Positions 1 through 6,171 of a DNA stretch of 7,718 nucleotides are shown here, in pieces. Positions within the stretch are counted from its first letter, which is position 1. Each line of letters begins with the position of its first letter. The DNA comes from an uncultured Clostridium sp. (GTDB lineage Bacteria; Bacillota; Clostridia; Christensenellales; CAG-138). The stretch lies in assembly GCA_900542285.1 (NCBI GenBank), contig UQNF01000060.1, positions 1 to 7,718 on the forward strand. The letters run 5' to 3'. Below the pieces are notes generated by a model, which saw only the letters and a program-made list of their open reading frames with translations, made no database searches and was not told the origin of the DNA. Made by a program: the position numbers and the translations under genes.

Positions 1-92
1 CCGGCAACTCGATCCCTGCGCTTGATTTCTCCCAGAAGAACTTGACACGATCATACACTCATCAGCAGATTGACACAATTCTTCTGTTGTGA
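1..92. other. Window edge: possible tail or head of a neighbouring gene, unresolved
   Basis: No gene can be assigned here. On the + strand the frame starting at position 3 is open to a TGA at 90-92 (29 codons, ending ...DTILLL) and could be the tail of an upstream gene. On the - strand a GTG near 57 opens a frame beginning VYDRVKFFWEK that runs off the window and could be the start of a divergent gene, but it has no visible ribosome binding site. The two readings exclude each other as real genes, and neither is recognised as a family. The promoter at 70-98 overlaps the end of this stretch. Confidence 0.2.
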
Positions 93-98
93 TAAAAT
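70..98 (+). promoter_or_regulatory. Sigma-A-type promoter with extended -10
   Basis: TTGACA lies at 70-75, followed by a 17-bp spacer and TAAAAT at 93-98 (one mismatch to TATAAT). A TG dinucleotide at 90-91, one base before the -10, makes it an extended -10. The predicted transcription start is near 105, giving a leader of about 45 nt before the beta-subunit start. The beta/OadG-like pair therefore seems to have its own promoter. Confidence 0.75.
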
Positions 99-138
99 GC
101 CTGCGTGAGACAATTATTGCCGGCACAAACATAATAAT

Positions 139-154
139 GGAGGGACTGTCCTTG
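139..154 (+). promoter_or_regulatory. Ribosome binding site that supports a TTG start
   Basis: GGAGGG at 139-144 sits 7 nt before a TTG at 152-154 that opens the beta-subunit frame (MEFLDLF...). The in-frame ATG at 137 overlaps this Shine-Dalgarno sequence and has none of its own; the upstream start at 89 lies inside the promoter. The TTG start is therefore preferred. Confidence 0.65.
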
Positions 155-1262
155 GAATTTCTTGATTTGTTTTCAAATCTATGGGCGTTTAGCTGGAAAG
201 AGCTCGTTATGCTCGTTATCGGCGCTATCCTGATCTATCTCGCTGTCAAAAAGGAAATGGAGCCTCTTGCTGCCGATGGGCTTTGGCGCTATCCTGATGA
301 ATCTTCCATTTGTCAATACGGAGGCCATCCAGACGCTGTTCAGCGCCGGAATCGAAACGGAACTGTTTCCGCTTCTGCTGTTCATCGGCATCGGTGCGAT
401 GATAGACTTCGGGCCCGTGCTGTCCAACCCAACCTTGATGCTTTTCGGTGCGGCGGCGCAGTTCGGTATCTTCTTTACACTCTGTTTTGCAAGGCTTATA
501 GGCTTTGACCTTCCGGACGCAGCGTCGATCGCAATCATTGGTGCGGCGGACGGCCCAACATCAATTTATGTATCGCAGTACTTTAATTCCGCTTATCAAG
601 GCGCGATAATGGTCGCAGCGTATTCATATATGGCGCTTGTTCCCATCATTCAGCCGCCCGTGATAAAGCTTTGCACCACAAAGAAAGAGCGCAGGATTCG
701 CATGGAGTACCACCCTGCCGAGGTCAGTCAAGCGACGCGAATCCTGTTCCCGATCATTGTTACGATCATCGCCGGAGCTATAGCTCCTAAATCGGCAGAG
801 CTGATCGGTTTCCTGATGTTCGGCAATCTCATACGCGAATGCGGCGTATTGAAAGGACTTTCCGAAACGGCACAGAATGTGCTTGCCAATCTTGTCACGC
901 TGCTGTTGGGTCTTTCGGTTGCATACCGAATGCAGGCGGACGCTTTTATCAATCTGCAGACACTTGCCATAATCGGCCTTGGCCTTGTCGCATTCATCTT
1001 TGATACCGCAGGCGGCGTGTTCTTCGCAAAGTTCATCAACCTGTTCCTGCCCAAGAACAAGAAGGTCAACCCCATGATCGGTGCGGCGGGTATTTCCGCA
1101 TTCCCGATGTCGTCCCGTGTCATCCATAAGATGGGACGCGATGAGGATCCGTTCAACTACCTGCTCATGCACGCAGCGGGCGCTAATGTTTCCGGACAGG
1201 TCGCTTCGGTCATTGCGGGCGGTCTGCTAATATCCCTTGTTCAGCCATTGATAGGAGGTTAA
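152..1262 (+). CDS. Sodium ion-translocating decarboxylase beta subunit (OadB/GcdB/MmdB family), frameshifted
   Basis: This is the integral membrane subunit that couples decarboxylation of a carboxybiotin carrier to export of sodium ions. The frame begins at TTG 152 with one amphipathic and one membrane helix (about residues 1-37, ending KKEMEP). It continues in another frame from about 267 (LPMGFGAILMNLP) to the TAA at 1260-1262. Family members read a continuous EPLLLLPxGFG here, so 2 or 5 bases are missing, or one is extra, around 263-269. Repaired, the protein would be about 370 residues, normal for the family. The second part holds the family hallmarks: GAADGPTS with its conserved Asp (codon 549-551), a DTAGGVFFAKFINLF segment, NPMIGAAGISAFPMSSRV, and HAAGANVSG near 1170-1196, with many hydrophobic helices. 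The substrate (oxaloacetate, glutaconyl-CoA or methylmalonyl-CoA) cannot be told. The shift may be a sequencing error or a real inactivating mutation; everything downstream is intact, which favours error or recent loss. Confidence 0.9.
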
Positions 1263-1266
1263 AACT

Positions 1267-1419
1267 ATGTGGGAGAAAATGTCACAGGTACTAATGCTTT
1301 CCCTGAAGGGCGTGCTCGGCGTGTTCGTCGTTATCGTTGTTATCATGCTGATCGTTTTGCTTCTGTCGCGTCTGACTCGCAAGAAGCAAAAGCCGCAGGA
1401 TAACGAGCATAACCAATAG
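1267..1419 (+). CDS. OadG-related small membrane subunit (50 aa)
   Basis: A 50-codon gene starts 4 nt after the beta-subunit stop. It has an ideal ribosome binding site (AGGAGGTT at 1253-1260, overlapping the end of the beta gene, 6 nt before ATG) and ends at TAG 1417-1419. The protein starts MWEKMSQVLMLSLKG and has one hydrophobic helix at about residues 14-35 (VLGVFVVIVVIMLIVLLLS). A basic RLTRKKQK stretch and a short polar tail follow. This is the layout of the gamma/OadG-type subunit of sodium-pump decarboxylases, which anchors and assembles the complex; classical OadG is longer, about 80 residues or more. Position directly behind the beta gene and the helix-then-basic-tail pattern carry the call, because a protein this short has little sequence signal. 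It lacks the His/Pro-rich metal-binding tail known from some OadG proteins. Confidence 0.75.
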   Translation: MWEKMSQVLMLSLKGVLGVFVVIVVIMLIVLLLSRLTRKKQKPQDNEHNQ

Positions 1420-1434
1420 TCGTATGCTTTTCAA

Positions 1435-1470
1435 TTCGGCGGTCGGTCACCGCAAGGTGGACTTACCGAA
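1435..1470 (+). other. Stem-loop with GCAA tetraloop in the 3' region of the sodium-pump unit
   Basis: Outer arms TTCGG (1435-1439) and CCGAA (1466-1470) enclose an inner hairpin with CACC (1448-1451), a GCAA loop (1452-1455) and GGTG (1456-1459). GNRA loops are stable in RNA. There is no U tract behind it, so it is not a terminator by itself; it could protect the 3' end or be part of a small structured RNA. It may also be chance. Confidence 0.3.
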
Positions 1471-1516
1471 GCAACAATCGCATAATACACCGTACCATTG
1501 GGTTTTCAGAGCGTTC

Positions 1517-1541
1517 AAAAAGCGGCAGCTGCCGCTTTTTT
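1517..1541 (+). terminator. Rho-independent terminator, probably bidirectional
   Basis: A 24-bp perfect palindrome (1517-1540) consists of a run of five A, AGCGGC-type stem, AGCT centre, the matching GCCGC stem and a run of six T. The T run follows the hairpin on the + strand and the A run gives the same arrangement on the - strand. It ends the beta/OadG-like transcript about 100 nt after the last stop codon. Confidence 0.9.
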
Positions 1542-1639
1542 ATTACACCATACGGATAGAACCGCAGAGCCGAGCTCCCGTACTTGTCTGAGCTTGACCC
1601 TCGCTATTACCGGCATACACAAAGGGACTTAACTTGCGC

Positions 1640-1668
1640 TTGCTATTTACGCATACAGGCGGTATAAT
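1640..1668 (+). promoter_or_regulatory. Promoter of the CotH-dockerin pair
   Basis: TTGCTA at 1640-1645 (4 of 6 to consensus), a 17-bp spacer, and a perfect TATAAT at 1663-1668. The predicted start near 1675 leaves a leader of only about 20 nt, containing the GGAGG ribosome binding site at 1688-1692. The next gene starts 21 bp after the first one ends, without a terminator between them, so both are probably transcribed from here. The rest of 1542-1696 shows nothing else recognisable. Confidence 0.7.
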
Positions 1669-1696
1669 ATAGGAAGCAACACGACTCGGAGGCTTT

Positions 1697-3475
1697 ATGA
1701 TAAGAAAAGGAAGATCCATAATCTGTATTATTCTTTCTGCAGCGATCATTCTCGGACTTACCACTGTCTTTGCGGAAACTGAGCCCATCAGCGGTGATGA
1801 CATTGTAACGCTGGTTCCATACGCATCGGATGGCGTAACCATCTACGAAATTGATATGAATGTTTGCGCTGAGCTTGACGGCAGCACACTTACCTTCCTT
1901 GAAACAAAGGATTTAAGCTTTACTGCGGTTTTCGGCGAGGGCTGGAGCTACAGTGCAACCTATTCATGCTTCTTTCCAAACTATCCGGATCGCGCGGAGG
2001 TATACTTCGGATGTGAGGACAGCGTGAGTTTCGCATTCCATGCTGTCGAAGGGGAAACGGTTGCCTTAGAGGATTTCAATTCTGTCGCGATCTTTGCTAC
2101 TGCCGCACAGCTGCCCAAACTGGAGATAAATGTTGATATTCCTTTTTCCGACATTGATAAGTCGACTTGGGTGGATGCTGAATTTACACTGACCCTTGGA
2201 ACAAAGCAATTTGAGAGCGGCGATTTCTCCGGCGTCGGAGCGGTAAAGGGGAGGGGAAACAGCTCTTGGAGTCAGCCAAAGAAGCCGTACTCCATTAAGC
2301 TGTCGTCCAAGGAATCCCTACTGGATATTCCGGCGACCAAGAAGTATGCTATTGTTCCGGGCTATTACGACTGGTCACTGATGAGAAACTTCATAACTTA
2401 TAAATCAGGGCTGATGCTGAGCGGAATTGAGTACACGCCCAAGTGTGAGTTCGTCGAGGTCTATCTGAATGGGGAATACAACGGCATTTATATCCTCGTC
2501 GAGCGCATTGATCTTGAAAAGACCAAGATAAACATAGAAGAGGCCACCGAGGACGATCTCACGGGCGGATACCTAATCGAAAAGGACTGCGCCGCCAAAA
2601 TCGATTTTTCCGAGGACCAGTGGTTTGACTGCCCATATTGGGCAAATCAGAGCAAGGATTATTTCGTCATCAAGACGCCTGAGCCCGAGGATGAAGCCGT
2701 GCTCGAGCAGATGAAGGATTACCTTGAAAACCATATGCAGAAGCTTCATGACGCTGTCATGGGCATAAGCGATGAGGATTATACCAAGTATGTCGATATC
2801 GACTCCTGGGTTGATTTTATCATCATGCAGGAGATAGCAAAAAACATCGACGGAAACTTAAAAACGAGCTGCTATATGTATAAGCAGAGCAGTGATGACA
2901 AGATTTTTATGACTGCTCTGTGGGATTTTGACCTTGCGTATGGCATGTACGGCGGCAGCAATGCTGCACCTGGACATAACGATGAGTATGATTGCCCTGT
3001 TGCAACCACTGCAGACGGTTTCATGACCATCAACAGCTCATGCCCTTGGGTTCAGCACCTATGCAACGATTATCCTGAATTTCGTACGGCATTGATTACG
3101 AGGTATAACGAGTATCGATACAGCCTGATACCTGCGATGCAGAGGATGATTGTCGAGCAGGCCGCTTATCTGCGCGCGAATACCGACCGCAACGATGTCA
3201 TGTGGAATAGCAGCTTCGTTCATGGAGTCAATAATCTCAGAACCTGGTTGGATGGCAGGATAGAATGGCTCGACGCCCAGTGGCTCTATAAAAAAGGAGA
3301 TGTCAACATCGATGGCGATATTTCCGTTTCCGATGCACTCCTGACGCTGAGAAGTGCTCTTGGATTGGAGGAGCTGACAGAAGTTCAGATATCCCTTGCC
3401 GACCTTAACGGGGATAATACTATCAGCACTGTGGATGCAAATCTTGTCGCCAGAATGGCGTTAATGATTGGATAA
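1697..3475 (+). CDS. Secreted CotH kinase-family protein with C-terminal dockerin (paralog 1, 592 aa)
   Basis: This is an exported protein with a CotH kinase-like domain and a dockerin. GGAGG sits 4 nt before the ATG. A signal peptide covers residues 1-26 (basic RKGR, hydrophobic core, probable cut after VFA). Residues about 30-145 form a beta-rich region of unknown function. The CotH domain spans about 145-530: KGRGNSSW (184-191), KKPYSIKL (195-202), LMRNF (228-232), YNGIYILVER (261-270), NIDGN (383-387) and WDFD (409-412). By analogy with Bacillus CotH, an atypical kinase of spore-coat proteins, D385 would be the catalytic Asp and D410 the metal ligand, 25 residues apart. The dockerin (about 534-590) has two calcium loops with ligands D535/N537/D539/D546 and D569/N571/D573/D580. 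Dockerins bind cohesins on scaffoldins, so the protein is probably displayed on a cellulosome-like complex. Substrate unknown; no spore-coat genes lie nearby. The ends of both domains are estimates. Confidence 0.9.
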   Translation: MIRKGRSIICIILSAAIILGLTTVFAETEPISGDDIVTLVPYASDGVTIYEIDMNVCAELDGSTLTFLETKDLSFTAVFGEGWSYSATYSCFFPNYPDRAEVYFGCEDSVSFAFHAVEGETVALEDFNSVAIFATAAQLPKLEINVDIPFSDIDKSTWVDAEFTLTLGTKQFESGDFSGVGAVKGRGNSSWSQPKKPYSIKLSSKESLLDIPATKKYAIVPGYYDWSLMRNFITYKSGLMLSGIEYTPKCEFVEVYLNGEYNGIYILVERIDLEKTKINIEEATEDDLTGGYLIEKDCAAKIDFSEDQWFDCPYWANQSKDYFVIKTPEPEDEAVLEQMKDYLENHMQKLHDAVMGISDEDYTKYVDIDSWVDFIIMQEIAKNIDGNLKTSCYMYKQSSDDKIFMTALWDFDLAYGMYGGSNAAPGHNDEYDCPVATTADGFMTINSSCPWVQHLCNDYPEFRTALITRYNEYRYSLIPAMQRMIVEQAAYLRANTDRNDVMWNSSFVHGVNNLRTWLDGRIEWLDAQWLYKKGDVNIDGDISVSDALLTLRSALGLEELTEVQISLADLNGDNTISTVDANLVARMALMIG

Positions 3476-3496
3476 AGAAAATCAAGGAGAAACGCA

Positions 3497-5710
3497 ATGA
3501 AAAGATTCAACAAGCTTGTATGCCTAATGCTTGCGCTCGTAATGACGCTCAGCCTTGCATCATTCGGCTCCATCATGGCGGAAACAGAGACCTTAACACT
3601 CAACCCCGATTATTCGGACGGAGTGACTATAGAACCCGGCCAAATGACCGTTCAGGCCGATGTTCAGTACGGAATTGTAACGTTCCGTGAAACCAAGACC
3701 TTAAGCTTTACCGCAAGCTTTGGTGAGGGCTGGAGCTATAATGAGAATTATTCCCTTTTCTTCCCCAATAATACCAATAGGGTAACGATTACGGATAACG
3801 CCGACGGAAGAAAAACATTCAGCTTTAGGGCGATTTCAGGCGAGTCGGTGATGCTGAGCGACTTTAACTGCGTGGGCATATATGCGAGCGCTGCAGTTCT
3901 GCCAAAGCTTGAGATTAATATCGGCATTCCGTTTTCGCAGGTGGATAAGGAAACATGGGTGGATGCCGAGTTTACCCTGACCATGGGGACCAAGCAGTTC
4001 GCAAGCGGCGATTATTCCGGTACTGGCGCAATCAAGGGACGAGGGAATACCTCCTGGGGTCAGCCCAAAAAGCCCTATTCCATCAAGCTTTCATCAAAGG
4101 CATCGCTTCTTGATATTCCAAATACGAAAAAATATGCCATAGTGCCGGGCTATGCGGATCAAAGCCTGATGAGGAATTTTATCACATATAAAGCAGGGCT
4201 GATGCTGAACGGAATCGAGTATACTCCCAAGTGTGAGTTTGTCGAGGTCTATCTGAACGGCGTCTATAATGGTATCTATATCCTTGTCGAGCGTGTTGCG
4301 CTTGAAAGCAATAAGATCGACCTTGATGAGGCAACGGCGGAGGATCTCACCGGCGCATATCTTATCGAAAAGGATATCGACGGCAAGATTGACTTTGCAA
4401 ATGACCAATGGTTCAACTGTCCCTATTGGGCGAACCAGGGCCGGGACTATTTTGTACTCAAAGAGCCGGAGCCCGAAGATGCGGCATTGCTTGAGCAGAT
4501 GCTTGATTACCTTGAGGAGCATATGCAGAAGCTTCATAACTCCATAATGGGCACGAGCGGCGAAAGCTATACCCAATATGTCGATGTGGATTCCTGGATA
4601 GATTTCATCATCATGCAGGAGATCACAAAGAATATTGACGGCAATCTCAAGACCAGCTGCTATTTGCTCAAAAAGAGCGGCGACGATCATATCTATATGA
4701 CTGCGCTATGGGATTTTGACCTTGCTTACGGAAATGCCAACTGGGACAATGCCGATCATCTGCACAACGATTATTACGACTGCCCGAACGGCATGGGTAC
4801 GAGTGATTTTATGGCGATAAACAGCTCAAGTCCATGGTTCGATCACCTCTACGATGATTATCCCGAGTTCAGGGAGGCACTGATTGCAAAATACAATGAG
4901 TACCGTGAAACGCTGATTCCTGCAATGCGTGCAATGATGAACGAGCAGACGGCATATCTGTCAGAGAATACCGCACGCAACGATAATAAGTGGGGAACGG
5001 ATTTTGCAAGCGGAGTAAATACGCTTCAGAATTGGTTTGATGGAAGAATTGATTGGCTCGATAGGCAGTGGTGTGATGATTATGAGGAGATTGACCTTAA
5101 CTATGCCATGAATGCTGAGAACGGTTCTCTTCAATTCCAAACAGAGGGCGAGCAGTACCCGTTTGTCGGTGTATCCGTTGACGGCAGGCTTGCAGGAAGA
5201 AGCGATATCTCAGGAATAAACGATGCGGAATCGGCCGTTGAGCTTACTATTGATATGCAGGCCGGGGAGACTCTGACCTTCGAATACAAGGTCAGCAGCG
5301 AACAGGGCTTTGACTATTTCGAATTCTATGTTAACGGCAGCCAAACGCTGCGAGAGAGCGGAAGTATTAATTGGACGACCTACACATTTACCGCGCCAAC
5401 GGATGCAAGCTATACGTTTAGGTGGAGCTATATCAAGGATTATAGTGTTGACAGTGGCAGCGACTGCGTGTGGATAGATAATGTTGCTTATTCCGGCGAT
5501 CCTCAGTCAAACTATGAGCTTGGTGACGTGAATATGGACGGTAATGTGACGGCAGCCGATGCCCTGTTGGTCATTCGCTATGCGATGGGCTTAACTGATC
5601 TGACGGAGACTCAGCTCGCTCTGGCTGATCTCAACGGAAACGGTACGGTCAATACCGAGGACGCTTCGCTTGTTCTCAGAGCAGCATTGACCGGTGGAAA
5701 TCAGGCTTGA
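3497..5710 (+). CDS. Secreted CotH kinase-family protein with jelly-roll-like domain and dockerin (paralog 2, 737 aa)
   Basis: This is the tandem paralog of the preceding gene, 21 bp downstream, with AAGGAG (3484-3489) 7 nt before the ATG. The signal peptide ends near SIMA (residue 28). The N-terminal region (about 30-140) and CotH domain (about 140-527) match the first protein closely, by eye roughly two thirds identical: KGRGNTSW (180-187), KKPYSIKL (191-198), LMRNF (224-228), YNGIYILVER (257-266), NIDGN with probable catalytic D381, and WDFD with probable metal ligand D406. Unlike its neighbour it has an extra beta-rich domain at about 533-667. That domain contains FEYKVSSEQGFDYFEFYVNG and ends in DCVWIDNVAYSG, a pattern of MAM/choice-of-anchor-J-like jelly rolls, possibly for binding carbohydrate or protein. 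The dockerin (about 676-733) has calcium ligands D677/N679/D681/D688 and D711/N713/N715/D722. Probably co-transcribed with and acting alongside the first protein, outside the cell. Confidence 0.9.
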   Translation: MKRFNKLVCLMLALVMTLSLASFGSIMAETETLTLNPDYSDGVTIEPGQMTVQADVQYGIVTFRETKTLSFTASFGEGWSYNENYSLFFPNNTNRVTITDNADGRKTFSFRAISGESVMLSDFNCVGIYASAAVLPKLEINIGIPFSQVDKETWVDAEFTLTMGTKQFASGDYSGTGAIKGRGNTSWGQPKKPYSIKLSSKASLLDIPNTKKYAIVPGYADQSLMRNFITYKAGLMLNGIEYTPKCEFVEVYLNGVYNGIYILVERVALESNKIDLDEATAEDLTGAYLIEKDIDGKIDFANDQWFNCPYWANQGRDYFVLKEPEPEDAALLEQMLDYLEEHMQKLHNSIMGTSGESYTQYVDVDSWIDFIIMQEITKNIDGNLKTSCYLLKKSGDDHIYMTALWDFDLAYGNANWDNADHLHNDYYDCPNGMGTSDFMAINSSSPWFDHLYDDYPEFREALIAKYNEYRETLIPAMRAMMNEQTAYLSENTARNDNKWGTDFASGVNTLQNWFDGRIDWLDRQWCDDYEEIDLNYAMNAENGSLQFQTEGEQYPFVGVSVDGRLAGRSDISGINDAESAVELTIDMQAGETLTFEYKVSSEQGFDYFEFYVNGSQTLRESGSINWTTYTFTAPTDASYTFRWSYIKDYSVDSGSDCVWIDNVAYSGDPQSNYELGDVNMDGNVTAADALLVIRYAMGLTDLTETQLALADLNGNGTVNTEDASLVLRAALTGGNQA

Positions 5711-5754
5711 CGAAATAAAAACTTGATTGCTGCTAAATCACTCAGTTGATTACA

Positions 5755-5786
5755 CAAGCCGGGCTGCAGAAATGGCACCCGGCTTG
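5755..5786 (+). terminator. Strong stem-loop after the CotH-dockerin pair, probable terminator
   Basis: CAAGCCGGG (5755-5763) pairs perfectly with CCCGGCTTG (5778-5786). The stem extends inward by TGC/GCA past one bulged C, leaving a 7-nt loop. It lies 45 nt behind the stop codon. The bases that follow are AT-rich but lack a real T run, so termination may be partial, or the element may act mainly as a 3' stabiliser. Confidence 0.6.
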
Positions 5787-5867
5787 ATGATTATGAATTG
5801 ATTCGCATTAGAATAGGATACATCAAGCATATGCAGTAGTACAGGTTAAGCATTTGTGACGGAGAAG

Positions 5868-5916
5868 AGTATGTCAAGCTCCCTCTTGGCGGCCCTATGC
5901 GGCGGTTGACAATACT
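5868..5916. repeat. Imperfect inverted repeat overlapping the -35 box
   Basis: AGTATGTCAA at 5868-5877 is the reverse complement of TTGACATACT, and 5906-5916 reads TTGACAATACT, differing by one extra A. The right arm contains the whole -35 hexamer. A spacer of 28 bp separates the arms. It could be a bipartite operator; a chance match of this size is possible. Confidence 0.3.
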
Positions 5917-5934
5917 TTCCCTGAATATTATAAT
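5906..5934 (+). promoter_or_regulatory. Perfect consensus sigma-A promoter upstream of rlmD
   Basis: TTGACA (5906-5911) and TATAAT (5929-5934) are both exact, and the spacer is exactly 17 bp. Transcription should start near 5941, about 227 nt before the rlmD ATG. No other promoter of comparable quality is seen between the stem-loop at 5755-5786 and rlmD. Confidence 0.85.
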
Positions 5935-5940
5935 TGGTCA

Positions 5941-6123
5941 CATACGATCGAATCAATAATAATCATTCGATAGGGGGCTTTATTCTGCCGACTTTAGCGT
6001 TTGTACATGGCGGTAAAGAGACCGGGAAGTGGATTGTATCGTTATGGAGCTTATTCCTCAAAATTGATTTGGATACTTATAGTTATTATTTAATGCTGGG
6101 AGAGATTGGCATCATGGAGGACT
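5941..6123 (+). other. Long leader between promoter and the short ORF before rlmD, no gene seen
   Basis: After the 7-bp inverted repeat, the leader has a possible two-part stem: CTTTA (5978-5982) with TAAAG (6014-6018), then GCC (5987-5989) with GGC (6009-6011). I do not recognise a known riboswitch or a T-box. A frame is open from 5937 to a TAA at 6129-6131. Its only early start codon is a TTG that overlaps the -10 box, so it is probably untranslated. The last part (6060-6120) is AT-rich and ends in GGAGG (6116-6120). Confidence 0.35.
5947..5971. repeat. Inverted repeat at the predicted transcription start
   Basis: ATCGAAT (5947-5953) and ATTCGAT (5965-5971) are perfect 7-bp arms around an 11-nt AT-rich centre. 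They begin about 6 nt after the predicted +1 of the consensus promoter. The element could be a repressor operator, or a hairpin at the very 5' end of the transcript. Confidence 0.4.
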
Positions 6124-6171
6124 ATGACTAAATTCAAAAGAGAAGCTATTGGAGTGTTGATCAAAAAATGA
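6124..6171 (+). CDS. Possible 15-codon upstream ORF coupled to rlmD
   Basis: ATG 6124 follows GGAGG (6116-6120) by 3 nt and encodes MTKFKREAIGVLIKK. Its TGA (6169-6171) overlaps the rlmD start codon in an ATGA arrangement. The rlmD start has only a GGAG 13 nt upstream (6151-6154), too far for efficient direct initiation, so ribosomes ending this ORF could restart on rlmD. The peptide is basic and resembles no family I know. The Shine-Dalgarno spacing is shorter than usual, and a 15-codon frame can arise by chance, so this is a proposal rather than a firm gene. Confidence 0.4.
   Translation: MTKFKREAIGVLIKK

Noticed and set aside
260..272. Programmed ribosomal frameshift in the beta-subunit gene
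   Set aside because: There is no in-frame stop at the site, no slippery heptamer and no evident stimulatory structure. Homologues have a plain leucine run here, so a deletion or sequencing error is simpler.
624..1172. - strand open frames opposite the beta-subunit gene
   Set aside because: They are shadows of a gene with clear family motifs on the + strand.
4094..4690. 198-codon - strand open frame inside the second CotH gene
   Set aside because: It is antisense to conserved CotH motifs on the + strand and shows no signals of its own.
5871..5909. 12-codon ORF with a GGAGAAG ribosome binding site ending at the -35 box
   Set aside because: It lies upstream of the only visible promoter in this gap and encodes an unremarkable peptide; probably coincidental.
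5893..5975. Invertible promoter flanked by CCCTAT and ATAGGG
   Set aside because: The arms are only 6 bp, and no recombinase gene is in the window. A match this short is expected by chance.
5934..6131. 65-codon open frame on the + strand upstream of rlmD
   Set aside because: Its only early start, TTG 5934, overlaps the last base of a perfect -10 box, so it would not be on the transcript. No ribosome binding site, and the protein is unrecognised.
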